From positions 310,001 through 374,000 of the forward strand of contig NZ_QOWJ01000001.1 in the NCBI RefSeq assembly GCF_003332885.2: 64,000 nucleotides of DNA, written 5' to 3'. Positions 56,984 to 64,000 of the stretch are shown one piece after another (positions within the stretch are counted from its first letter, which is position 1; each line of letters begins with the position of its first letter). Origin of the DNA: Paracnuella aquatica (GTDB lineage Bacteria; Bacteroidota; Bacteroidia; Chitinophagales; Chitinophagaceae). Made by a program: the position numbers and the translations under genes. The notes below the pieces were generated by a model. It did not search any database, was not told the origin of the DNA, and was given only the letters and a program-made list of their open reading frames with translations.

Positions 56984-57085
56984 AAACAAATGTACCTTTT
57001 TAGGAATTGGCTGCAAATACTGCGGCTGCTGTTTTGGTAACAGCGCCGCGATAATTTCCATATTTTGCTTTTAAACTGGTTGCAG

Positions 57086-59116
57086 TTATTTCTTTTGCGC
57101 AACCGAAAATGCAACGCCGCCGAAATAATTGCGACCGGGTGCTGCATTGTAAAAACGCCCACCAAAGCCATTTAAGTCGTTGCCCAGGCTATACGTTTCA
57201 TCCAAAATGTTTTCAACGCCGGCAAAGCAACGCAGATTGGTTCTGGTGCCCAATTGAAAACTGCGTTGCACCTGCACGCCCAGCAAATGATAACCCTCTG
57301 CAAAGGCCGTATTGGCATCGTTGAGCGGAGTGCGGCCATTGTATAAATAATTCAGGTAAAATGCCCAATCGGCCAGCCGCCAGTCGATGCCGGACGCCAG
57401 CGAAAACGGCGCAATACCCGGGAGCTTATTATCGCTAAAATCATTTTCTAACGGTTTAAAATCGCGGTACCGGAAATCGAACAGGGTAGCGCTCAGCCAG
57501 ATGTTGCTGTTGTTTTGTGGCAATTGGGTGAGCTGGTATTGAAAACTGCCTTCGGCACCGATCTGGCCGGTTTTACCGCTATTGAGGTAAAAGTCGCCGC
57601 CGCCAGCATCGCGGCGCTGCACGATGGTATTGCGCAGCGAAAAATAAAAAAGGTTGGCATCAAATGAAAAGCGGCCAAAAGCGCCACGGGCACCAAGGTC
57701 GTAATTGACGCCGCTTTCCGGGTCCAACGCTGTGTTGATCGCACCACCGGTGGGCAGCAACTCGCTGAGTGTGGGTGGCGAAAAACCACTGGAAACGCTG
57801 GAGTAAAAACTAATTTTTTCCAAACGGTACAGCAGTGCCAGCCTGCCAGCCAGTTCCTGTTCAAATTTGCGGGTTAGGTTACCGGCAGTTTGTGGCTGCG
57901 ACCTGCGGTAGCGAACATTCAGGCTGTTGGCTGATAGCCCGCCCGTGAGTTGCCAACGCTGCAATCCCAATGTTGCCTGTGCAAAATAAAGCGCCTGCGT
58001 GGTGCGTACCGCATCGGAATAGCGCAGCGAGTCGGGCCGGCCGCCAACGTTTTTCGAATTGGTAATGGCGCCCCAGCCGGCCTGCACTTCGGCGCCTGCC
58101 TGCAACAGCACGGTTGCAGTTGCTAGCCGTGGCGCATAAGAAAATATGGTGCGGCCGCCGGTGTGCGGCTCCAGGCTTTCGTCATATCCACGAAGGTTAG
58201 GATTAGTGAGCTGCGTGGCAGCGGCATACACAACCGTTTTATTTTTCAGGAGCGGAGCCAGTTCCTGCTCCAGCGATGCGCCGGCCAGCAAGGTTTGTTG
58301 GCGGATAGCGGCGGCCGCTGCAGCCGATCCGGGCCGGGCTCCTTTACGGTTGGCTTTGTATTCCGCTTCGGTGAGTGCACCGGGTGTTTGGTACTCGAGG
58401 TTGCTGTACAAAAACGAGGTTTTGAGCAGGCTTTTTTCACCAGTTTTAAAATGACCGGTCCAATCGGCGACGGTTCGCTTCAGCGCACTGTGGTCGCGAA
58501 AGCCATCACTTTGCTGGTGCTGCACCTGGAAGCGATTGGTCATTAGATCATTTCCAGTAGTAATAGCCACCTGGCCTTGGTGGGTGCCGAAGGAGCGAAG
58601 TGTGTAAGCCGCCTCTACACCTGTTTCTGTCGTTGGCGATAAATTTTCGAGCAGCAACACGCCTCCGGTGCCCGCGCCGTACAGGCTACTACCGGGGCCC
58701 TTTATCACTTCCATGTGTTGCACATTATAAAAGCCAAGGTTGTTGAAATAAGTGGTGCCGCCAGGTAGGGTAAACGGCAGGTCGTTGTAGTACACTTTTA
58801 CATTGCGTACGCCAAACGGCGACCGAAGCGAACTGCCCCGGATATTGAATCGATAGGAGCCCGGCGAACGTTCTTCCAGTCGCACACCAGGTGCCGCGTT
58901 AACTGCTGAAACGAGTGAGAGCGGTGCAAAACGTGCCAGCGCACTGCGGCCTATTACCTGCACTGCTGCCGGTACATCGCGCAGCCTGCGGCCCTGTTCG
59001 TATGCCTGCACCATTACTTCGGGCAGTTCGGTGGTGGGCAGTGTGTCGGTTTGTTGTGCCGCCACTTCGTATTGAGCGGCTACAAATGCAAGGAGTATGA
59101 ATGGTTTAGGGGACAT
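57086..59116 (-). CDS. TonB-dependent outer-membrane receptor
   Basis: 676-aa receptor: signal peptide (MSPKPFILLAFVAAQYEVAAQ), TonB box-like 'ELPEVMVQAYEQ', plug domain (about 45-150; 'VINAAPGVRLEERSPGSYRFNIRG'-type sequence, 'EVIKGPGSSLYGAGTGGVLLLE') and a 22-strand barrel ending 'FGGVAFSVAQKK'. It lacks the N-terminal carboxypeptidase-regulatory domain of SusC-type receptors, so it resembles siderophore/heme/metal receptors. No adjacent lipoprotein or uptake gene identifies the ligand. Confidence 0.93.
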   Translation of the reverse strand: MSPKPFILLAFVAAQYEVAAQQTDTLPTTELPEVMVQAYEQGRRLRDVPAAVQVIGRSALARFAPLSLVSAVNAAPGVRLEERSPGSYRFNIRGSSLRSPFGVRNVKVYYNDLPFTLPGGTTYFNNLGFYNVQHMEVIKGPGSSLYGAGTGGVLLLENLSPTTETGVEAAYTLRSFGTHQGQVAITTGNDLMTNRFQVQHQQSDGFRDHSALKRTVADWTGHFKTGEKSLLKTSFLYSNLEYQTPGALTEAEYKANRKGARPGSAAAAAAIRQQTLLAGASLEQELAPLLKNKTVVYAAATQLTNPNLRGYDESLEPHTGGRTIFSYAPRLATATVLLQAGAEVQAGWGAITNSKNVGGRPDSLRYSDAVRTTQALYFAQATLGLQRWQLTGGLSANSLNVRYRRSQPQTAGNLTRKFEQELAGRLALLYRLEKISFYSSVSSGFSPPTLSELLPTGGAINTALDPESGVNYDLGARGAFGRFSFDANLFYFSLRNTIVQRRDAGGGDFYLNSGKTGQIGAEGSFQYQLTQLPQNNSNIWLSATLFDFRYRDFKPLENDFSDNKLPGIAPFSLASGIDWRLADWAFYLNYLYNGRTPLNDANTAFAEGYHLLGVQVQRSFQLGTRTNLRCFAGVENILDETYSLGNDLNGFGGRFYNAAPGRNYFGGVAFSVAQKK

Positions 59117-59247
59117 GTATATTTTTTTGAAAAAGCAACAGCAAACAACAACACCAGGACCTCAATGGTTGGGCCGTTTATTGAGCTGGCACAAAAGTGG
59201 CAGGAAAGGTATTGGACAATATTTTTTTACCCCAAAATTTTTTGCGT

Positions 59248-59451
59248 ATGTCAGGCAGAGATGATAACAACAAAAGTGGCAGTGCAGGCCGTGGCGGCAG
59301 TAACCAAAGCAACCAGCCATTTGGTTCGGCAGAACAAAAAGGAAAATCAAACCATAAAAAAAATGCATCGGGTGCCAAACCATCTGAGCCGCAGGAGCGT
59401 TCGCAAGATCAATCGGCGAACCGGGACAGGAGCACCGGTAAAGGTGCTTAA
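59248..59451 (+). CDS. Small hydrophilic, probably disordered protein, 67 aa
   Basis: Starts at ATG 59248 (MSGRDDNNKSGSAGRGGSNQ) and is almost entirely Ser, Gly, Asn, Gln, Lys, Arg and Asp/Glu, with no hydrophobic core, ending 'RDRSTGKGA'. It looks like a hydrophilin-type stress protein or a nucleic-acid-associated peptide, but no family is recognised. A strong intrinsic terminator six bases after the stop supports a real transcript. An earlier in-frame codon at 59197 would add sequence across the promoter region and is not favoured. Confidence 0.65.
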   Translation: MSGRDDNNKSGSAGRGGSNQSNQPFGSAEQKGKSNHKKNASGAKPSEPQERSQDQSANRDRSTGKGA

Positions 59452-59456
59452 AATGG

Positions 59457-59483
59457 AAAGCTGCCGACGGGCAGCTTTTTGTT
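59457..59483 (+). terminator. Intrinsic terminator of the 67-aa protein gene
   Basis: AAAGCTGCC / GGGCAGCTTT stem with a GAC loop and T5. Confidence 0.88.
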
Positions 59484-59550
59484 TTTTTCGCTAAGTTTTA
59501 CTTTGAAATTGTTGCACTGATTTTTTGTAAACAAAACATCATTTTAATTC

Positions 59551-60240
59551 TTGAAAATTGTTGCCATTTCCGACACACATTGCCGTCATCATTCCATCAA
59601 ACTGCCGAAAGGCGATGTGCTGGTTCATGCCGGTGATGTAAGTTCCAGGGGATTAAAAGCGGAAATACTGGACTTTTTGCAGTGGTTTGGTGCGCAGCCT
59701 TTTGCGCATAAAATACTCATTGCTGGTAACCATGACTTCTTTTTTGAAAAAACAAAAAAGGGCGTAATCGAGCCCCTACTACCAAACAATGTGCATTACC
59801 TGAATGATAGCGGCGTTTGCATCAACGGAATCAATTTCTGGGGTTCGCCGGTAACACCTTTTTTTCACAACTGGGCCTTCAATCGGCAACGTGGCGTGGC
59901 GCTGCGCAAACACTGGAACCTGGTGCCCGATGAAACCGATGTACTCATTACCCACGGCCCGCCTTTTGGCATTTTGGACCAGGTGCTCAATGGCCGCAAC
60001 AACGGCGATAAAGACCTGTTGCCTTGCTTGCAGCGGGTTCAGCCGCAGGTTCACTTGTTTGGCCACATACACGAATCGTATGGCAAGGTTGTCCGCAACG
60101 GAATACGCTTTTTTAATTGCAGCCAATTAAACGAATCTTATGAGTTGGTGAATAAGCCTTTTGTATTCGACATTAAGCCGAAGCCGGCTATCGATCCTGC
60201 AAAAGCAGCATTAGAAACAGCACCACCTGATGGTGTATGA
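59551..60240 (+). CDS. Metallophosphoesterase, MPPED/239AB-like
   Basis: 229-aa calcineurin-fold phosphoesterase with all metal motifs: 'ISDTHCRH' (D-x-H), 'LVHAGDVSSRG' (GD), 'LIAGNHDFFFE' (GNHD), 'VLITHGPPFGILD' and 'HLFGHIHESYG' (GHxH). The arrangement matches the MPPED1/2 (239AB) class of cyclic-nucleotide-type phosphodiesterases. Start is TTG 59551; no ATG precedes the first beta strand (KIVAISDTH). A hairpin terminator follows. Confidence 0.88.
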   Translation: MKIVAISDTHCRHHSIKLPKGDVLVHAGDVSSRGLKAEILDFLQWFGAQPFAHKILIAGNHDFFFEKTKKGVIEPLLPNNVHYLNDSGVCINGINFWGSPVTPFFHNWAFNRQRGVALRKHWNLVPDETDVLITHGPPFGILDQVLNGRNNGDKDLLPCLQRVQPQVHLFGHIHESYGKVVRNGIRFFNCSQLNESYELVNKPFVFDIKPKPAIDPAKAALETAPPDGV

Positions 60241-60283
60241 AAAATATAACACTGCTGCATTGACAACTGTACATACAACGAAA

Positions 60284-60310
60284 AAAGGAGGCACGAAGCC
60301 TCCTTTTTTA
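60284..60310. terminator. Bidirectional terminator between the phosphoesterase and tRNA-Leu
   Basis: AAAGGAGGC / GCCTCCTTT, 9-bp perfect stem with a 5-nt loop, A-run before and T-run after; serves both convergent transcripts. Confidence 0.9.
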
Positions 60311-60327
60311 CAAACACCATTACGGCG

Positions 60328-60411
60328 TGCCCGAGATCGGAATCGAACCGATACACCATTGCTGGCGGCAGATTTTGAGTCTGCTGCGTCTACCAGTTCC
60401 GCCACCCGGGC
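60328..60411 (-). tRNA. tRNA-Leu (anticodon CAA)
   Basis: 84 nt on the minus strand. The acceptor stem GCCCGGG/CTCGGGC closes with one G-T pair. The D-arm is 'GGCGGAACTGGTAGACGC'. The anticodon arm is GCAGA-CTCAAAA-TCTGC with CAA at positions 34-36. A long variable arm (class II) and T-arm 'CGGTTCGATTCCG' follow. The 3' CCA is not encoded. Reads UUG codons. hscB lies upstream on the same strand, 15 bases away. Confidence 0.96.
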
Positions 60412-60425
60412 GATGGGCGGCAATA

Positions 60426-60944
60426 TTACGATATTCCATCCAATTGATGTTTCAATCGTTCCAAATATTTTTTACGATAAAAATATTCCTTCACTTGCAA
60501 CAACTCTTTTTCGGTAGTAACACCGTCGTGATAACTTGCCACAATTTGCGCCACAGGTTCGTAGATTTCATGTTCCCAGTTTTTTAATTGCTGCGCCACT
60601 GCTGCTTTTCCCGCTCCATCGGCGTCCATGCCTGCTTCTGCAATGGCTTCATTTATTTCCAGCATCTCCATCAAAAAGTCCGGCGACAATGCATACTTCT
60701 CGTCATCAACCAACAGTCCTTTTTGTTGCAACACATAACGGATTGTATCCTCACGATTGCCCAAAGTTTTAAATGCTTTGTTCAAACCCGCTGTTGCATC
60801 CAATGCTTCTTGTTGCTCCGGCGCCGAAGCATTGGCAAAATAATCGGGGTGATATTTCCGGCTCAACTCCAGGTACTTTGCCCGCAGCGTTTTCTTATCC
60901 ACTTCCAACTGCACCGGTATTTCAAAAAGCTCAAAATATTCCAT
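60426..60944 (-). CDS. hscB: Fe-S cluster co-chaperone HscB (J-domain protein)
   Basis: Delivers the IscU scaffold to the HscA Hsp70 during iron-sulfur cluster assembly. The 172-aa protein has an N-terminal J-domain ('YLELSRKYHPDYFANAS', HPD motif intact) and a C-terminal helical HscB domain (about 80-172; 'LLVDDEKYALSPDFLMEMLEINEAIAE'). ATG 60942-60944 (MEYFELFEIPVQL) is the conserved start. hscA and iscU are not adjacent, which is common in Bacteroidetes. Confidence 0.92.
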   Translation of the reverse strand: MEYFELFEIPVQLEVDKKTLRAKYLELSRKYHPDYFANASAPEQQEALDATAGLNKAFKTLGNREDTIRYVLQQKGLLVDDEKYALSPDFLMEMLEINEAIAEAGMDADGAGKAAVAQQLKNWEHEIYEPVAQIVASYHDGVTTEKELLQVKEYFYRKKYLERLKHQLDGIS

Positions 60945-61031
60945 GCTATTTTTTTCCGTTGCAAAAATAACCCATTCCATTCGCAATAGCGGCATTGCCA
61001 ACTGTTGCGCTGTTCCGCTTACCTTTAAATT

Positions 61032-62240
61032 ATGACCATCGGACTAATCAGAGAGGGCAAAGTGCCGGCCGACAACCGCGTAGCGCTGACGCCCAGCCAA
61101 TGCAAGTGGCTTGTTAAAAAATTTGCTGGCTTAACTATTAAGGTGCAAAGCTGCAGTTCGCGTTGTTTTAGCGATGCGGAATACCAGCGCAACGGCATTC
61201 CGGTGGTAACCGACGTAAGCGATTGCGATGTGCTGATGGGCATCAAAGAAGTGCCGGTACAACAACTAATTCCCGGCAAAACCTACCTGTTTTTTTCGCA
61301 CACCAAAAAAGCGCAGCCGCACAATCAAAAACTGTTGCAAGCGATCATCGAACGCAACATTACACTTATCGATTTTGAATGCCTTGAACATTCGGACGGG
61401 CAACGCATCATTGGCTTTGGCTTTTTTGCAGGCGTGGTGGGTGCACACAATGGCATCATGGTGTATGGCAAACGAACGGGTAGTTTTGAACTGGAGCGGG
61501 TGTACCGGCAGAGGAGTTTCCGTCGATTAATTCATGCATATTTCGGATTGCATATTCCCAACATAAAAGTGGCGGTCACCGGTTCGGGCCGCGTAGCGCA
61601 TGGTGTACTCGAAGTAATGAACCTGATGGGCATTATTGAAGTGGAACGAGAGGAATACTGCAGCCGTTCATTTGAATACCCGGTGTATGTACAATTGAAA
61701 GGTTCCGACCTGTACGCACATAAAGAAACAGGTGGTTACAACCGCGAAGATTTTCACGAGCAGCCTCAAAAATACCGGTCGCTGTTCCCCCAGTATTTAC
61801 CACACACCGACATACTGCTCAATGGTGTTTATTGGGACAATAACGTGCCCCGCCTGTTTGAGCGGGAAGATGTGCAGCAACCCGACTTTCGCATTTCCGT
61901 GATCTCTGATATTACCGACGACGAACATGGTTCGGTGCCCATCAACCTGGGCGATCAATCGATTGAAAACCCGGTGTATGGTGTAAGTAAAACAACATTG
62001 GAAAAAACTGAACCCTATGCGGACAACTCGGTGGATGTGGTGGCAGTTGGCAACCTGCCCAATGAATTACCTCGCGATGCATCGCGGTATTTTGGCGAGC
62101 AGTTGATCAAATATGTTTTGCCTGATTTGATTAGTGGCGGCTCTGACATATTGGATCGTGCAACAATTGTTCGTGGCGGAAAGCTTACTGAAAAATTTGC
62201 CTATTTACAGGATTACGCTGCCGGTATAACGACGGTATAA
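61032..62240 (+). CDS. NAD(P)-dependent dehydrogenase, saccharopine dehydrogenase/alanine dehydrogenase-PNT type
   Basis: 402-aa enzyme with the AlaDH/PNT N-terminal domain ('MTIGLIREGKVPADNRVALTP', as in the PNT and LYS1 families, about 1-140) and a C-terminal NAD-binding domain. The latter has the modified Rossmann motif 'VAVTGSGRVAHGVLEV' near residue 182. The spacing and 'YLPHTDILLNGVYWDNNVP' resemble lysine-forming saccharopine dehydrogenase more than alanine dehydrogenase. Substrate is inferred only. It is divergent from hscB and converges on the histidine kinase gene. Confidence 0.82.
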   Translation: MTIGLIREGKVPADNRVALTPSQCKWLVKKFAGLTIKVQSCSSRCFSDAEYQRNGIPVVTDVSDCDVLMGIKEVPVQQLIPGKTYLFFSHTKKAQPHNQKLLQAIIERNITLIDFECLEHSDGQRIIGFGFFAGVVGAHNGIMVYGKRTGSFELERVYRQRSFRRLIHAYFGLHIPNIKVAVTGSGRVAHGVLEVMNLMGIIEVEREEYCSRSFEYPVYVQLKGSDLYAHKETGGYNREDFHEQPQKYRSLFPQYLPHTDILLNGVYWDNNVPRLFEREDVQQPDFRISVISDITDDEHGSVPINLGDQSIENPVYGVSKTTLEKTEPYADNSVDVVAVGNLPNELPRDASRYFGEQLIKYVLPDLISGGSDILDRATIVRGGKLTEKFAYLQDYAAGITTV

Positions 62241-62264
62241 TGAGATTTTTACGGTAATCAAAAA

Positions 62265-64000
62265 CTAACCTGCGCAGGGAAAAAGCATATGAAACTTGGC
62301 ACCTTCTCCAAGTTCAGATTCTGCCCAAATGTAGCCATGGTGATTGTCCATAACTTTGCGGGCAATAGAAAGGCCGATGCCGGTACCCGAAAACTCGGAG
62401 CGGCCGTGCAGGCGCTGAAATAATTGGAAAATCCGGTCGGCATATTGTTGCTCAAACCCAATGCCGTTGTCTTTTACCGAAATCATTTGAAAGCATTGTT
62501 CGGCTGCATCCGGTGGCAATGCAATTGCTACATCAGCGCCCGACACCATTTTAGCGGTGATCTCAATCCGGGGCGGCACATCCTGTTTGCTGTACTTAAG
62601 CGAATTGGCAATGATGTTTTGAAACAACTGCAGCACCTGTCTTGAATAACCTTTGATCACCGGCATCTGCCCAATTTCAACAATAGCCTTTTTTTCCTCA
62701 ATCGTTACTTCCAGGTCCGATAGCACCTGTTGCAATTTTTTACCCAGGTTCACCGATTCGGGATGTGCCGGTGTGGCGCTGATATGGGAGTAAGAAAGCA
62801 GGTCTTCAACCAGCGATGTCATGCGCTGCGTAGCATTTTGCATGCGGGTAAACATATTCATTTCCGAATCCGACAAGCGGTCGGCAAGGCTGTTTTTCAG
62901 CCGGTCAGAAAACACATGAATTTTGCGGATCGGCTCTTTCAAATCGTGGGAAGCCGCATGTGCAAATTCTTCGAGGTTTGCGTTGGAGCGCCTTAATTCT
63001 TCCACCAGTTTTTCCAACCGCAACTCGGTTTTTTTCAACTCCGAATAATCGGTAAATGTTACCAGCACTTCATCATGCACTTTGGTGCTGCGGAGGTCGA
63101 GGTAAAGATCATGGCCATCTACATGATAATGCACATCTTTTCGGATGGTGTTGCCCGTTAAGTATGTTTCCTTGTACATGTCAAACACACCATTGGTCAA
63201 ATATCCCGGGAAAAATTCACTTCCCAATCGGCCTTTCAGCACTTCCGGCGTTTCGTTTACATAAGCAGCAAAAGTGGGGTTAGTAATCACAAATGTAAAA
63301 TCCACCACTTCGCCATGGGCATCAAAATAGGGCGCAAAAGTAAACATGCCCGATTGTGATGCATTGAACACCGCCTGCATCCTTTCGCCTGCCTGCTCCA
63401 CCTGCAGTTGTGTTTCTTTGGTAAGGCTGATGTCTAAAAAAATATTAATCAAATGGTCGTCGTCCATTTTCGACACCGACAGCTCGATCCATTTTTGCGT
63501 TGGCGCAAAAAAGTATTGTGCATTAAACGGCTCACCGGTTTCCAATGCATTTAGCGCCATTTGTTGTAAGGTGGACTGCGAAAAGTTCGGGTCCATTTCC
63601 GTTACCGTTTTGGAACTGATGGTCTCATCATTCAACAAAAGCATCTGGTGTGCCGCATCGTTCGACAGGATTGTTCTGCCATCAACAACCTGGCCCGTTT
63701 CGTCGCGTAGCACTTCGGTTACGGTAATACCAGCCGGGGAAAAACGCAGCAGGTTGTGCAGCATCGTTTTTTGCTCCTGCAGTTGCGCTGTTTGTGCTTC
63801 CAGCTGTTGAATGATCATGTTTTCCTTGGTACGGTCTTCCACCAGCGTCAGCACGCCTTCCCGCAGTTTGCACCGGTACACCCGTGCATATTTGTTGAGC
63901 GCCTTGTTGAACACATTTGTTTTTGCCGGCACACCGGTTTGGTACACCTGCACCAATTCTGCCAGCACGGACTTACGCAATTGATCATCAAGGGTGGGAG
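62265..64000 (-). CDS. PAS-domain sensor histidine kinase, N-terminus cut by window edge
   Basis: At least 578 residues are visible. The frame is open to base 64000, so the start lies outside; a TTG at 63980 is not the likely start. Domains in order: end of one PAS-like domain ('VYRCKLREGVLTLVEDRT'), a coiled coil, a PAS domain ('MLHNLLRFSPAGITVTEV'), another ('RMQAVFNASQSGMFTF'), HisKA with phospho-acceptor 'FAHAASHDLKEPIRKI', and HATPase with 'LFQNIIANSLKYSK' and 'FSGTGIGLSIARKV'. No membrane segment is visible, so it may sense a cytoplasmic signal. No response regulator is adjacent within the window. Confidence 0.92.
   Translation of the reverse strand, partial: PTLDDQLRKSVLAELVQVYQTGVPAKTNVFNKALNKYARVYRCKLREGVLTLVEDRTKENMIIQQLEAQTAQLQEQKTMLHNLLRFSPAGITVTEVLRDETGQVVDGRTILSNDAAHQMLLLNDETISSKTVTEMDPNFSQSTLQQMALNALETGEPFNAQYFFAPTQKWIELSVSKMDDDHLINIFLDISLTKETQLQVEQAGERMQAVFNASQSGMFTFAPYFDAHGEVVDFTFVITNPTFAAYVNETPEVLKGRLGSEFFPGYLTNGVFDMYKETYLTGNTIRKDVHYHVDGHDLYLDLRSTKVHDEVLVTFTDYSELKKTELRLEKLVEELRRSNANLEEFAHAASHDLKEPIRKIHVFSDRLKNSLADRLSDSEMNMFTRMQNATQRMTSLVEDLLSYSHISATPAHPESVNLGKKLQQVLSDLEVTIEEKKAIVEIGQMPVIKGYSRQVLQLFQNIIANSLKYSKQDVPPRIEITAKMVSGADVAIALPPDAAEQCFQMISVKDNGIGFEQQYADRIFQLFQRLHGRSEFSGTGIGLSIARKVMDNHHGYIWAESELGEGAKFHMLFPCAG

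Overview
This 64 kb window is chromosomal DNA from a member of the Bacteroidetes, most likely of the Chitinophagaceae/Sphingobacteria branch. Several things point there. The primary sigma factor is short (285 aa) and lacks region 1.1. Promoters carry the Bacteroidetes -7 box TAnnTTTG. Families largely confined to the phylum are present (DUF4249, DUF4294, DUF6089, DUF3822, DUF2027-Smr), together with TonB-dependent outer-membrane proteins, many lipoproteins and bacillithiol-type thiol genes. The window is dense, mostly single-copy housekeeping sequence. I see no prophage, transposase, integron or CRISPR array.

Layout. 1-9.2 kb: an edge-truncated secreted protein, Hsp20, a bacilliredoxin, lgt, rpoD, a DUF4249 lipoprotein, trxB, folB, an RMDN-like TPR protein and a MATE exporter. 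9.3-14.4 kb: a tight operon DUF3822 - rsmD - 5-formyl-THF cyclo-ligase - lpxK - rnr. 14.4-20 kb: a prenyl diphosphate synthase, an amino-acid permease, a small lipoprotein, a DUF2027-Smr protein and the RNase P RNA gene, followed by a REP-like inverted repeat. 20-29 kb: a CPBP protein, a lipoprotein VOC protein, fRMsr, then fbp - ABC ATPase - FKBP (overlapping), BstA-like and Nudix genes, folC, a TonB-like protein and a CHRD lipoprotein. 29-33 kb: an EamA transporter and a minus-strand operon ureohydrolase - PH-like membrane protein - uncharacterised radical SAM protein. 33-45 kb: ccmE/ccmF, DUF4294, bshB1, a fatty-acid desaturase, a DPE2-like MalQ, an enolase-superfamily epimerase and two outer-membrane barrel proteins. 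45-64 kb: a UbiD decarboxylase, TraB/GumN, ndk, an NrnA-like DHH phosphoesterase, an FKBP lipoprotein, folP, DUF1599, DoxX/MauE, a lone DppB-type permease, CBS, DUF721, a TonB-dependent receptor, a phosphoesterase, tRNA-Leu(CAA), hscB, an AlaDH/PNT-type dehydrogenase and an edge-truncated PAS histidine kinase.

Functional threads. Folate metabolism recurs (folB, 5-FCL, folC, folP). A bacillithiol/thiol-redox set is scattered through the window (bacilliredoxin, BstA-like transferase, BshB1 deacetylase, trxB, fRMsr). Envelope biogenesis (lgt, lpxK, prenyl synthase) and cytochrome c maturation (ccmE/F) are also represented.

The most unusual signal lies between the genes. Eight intergenic spaces are filled by elements built to one plan: two inverted arms, each made of degenerate tandem words locked to a 7-bp period (5423-5564, 15429-15580, 24623-24766, 27255-27354, 37028-37094, 48950-49038) or an 8-bp period (21520-21754, 48321-48497). 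The word differs between loci, but the period and inverted layout are kept. Arms start within a few bases of stop codons, and several end at promoters or start codons. I know of no name for this element type and treat it as the best candidate for something undescribed here.
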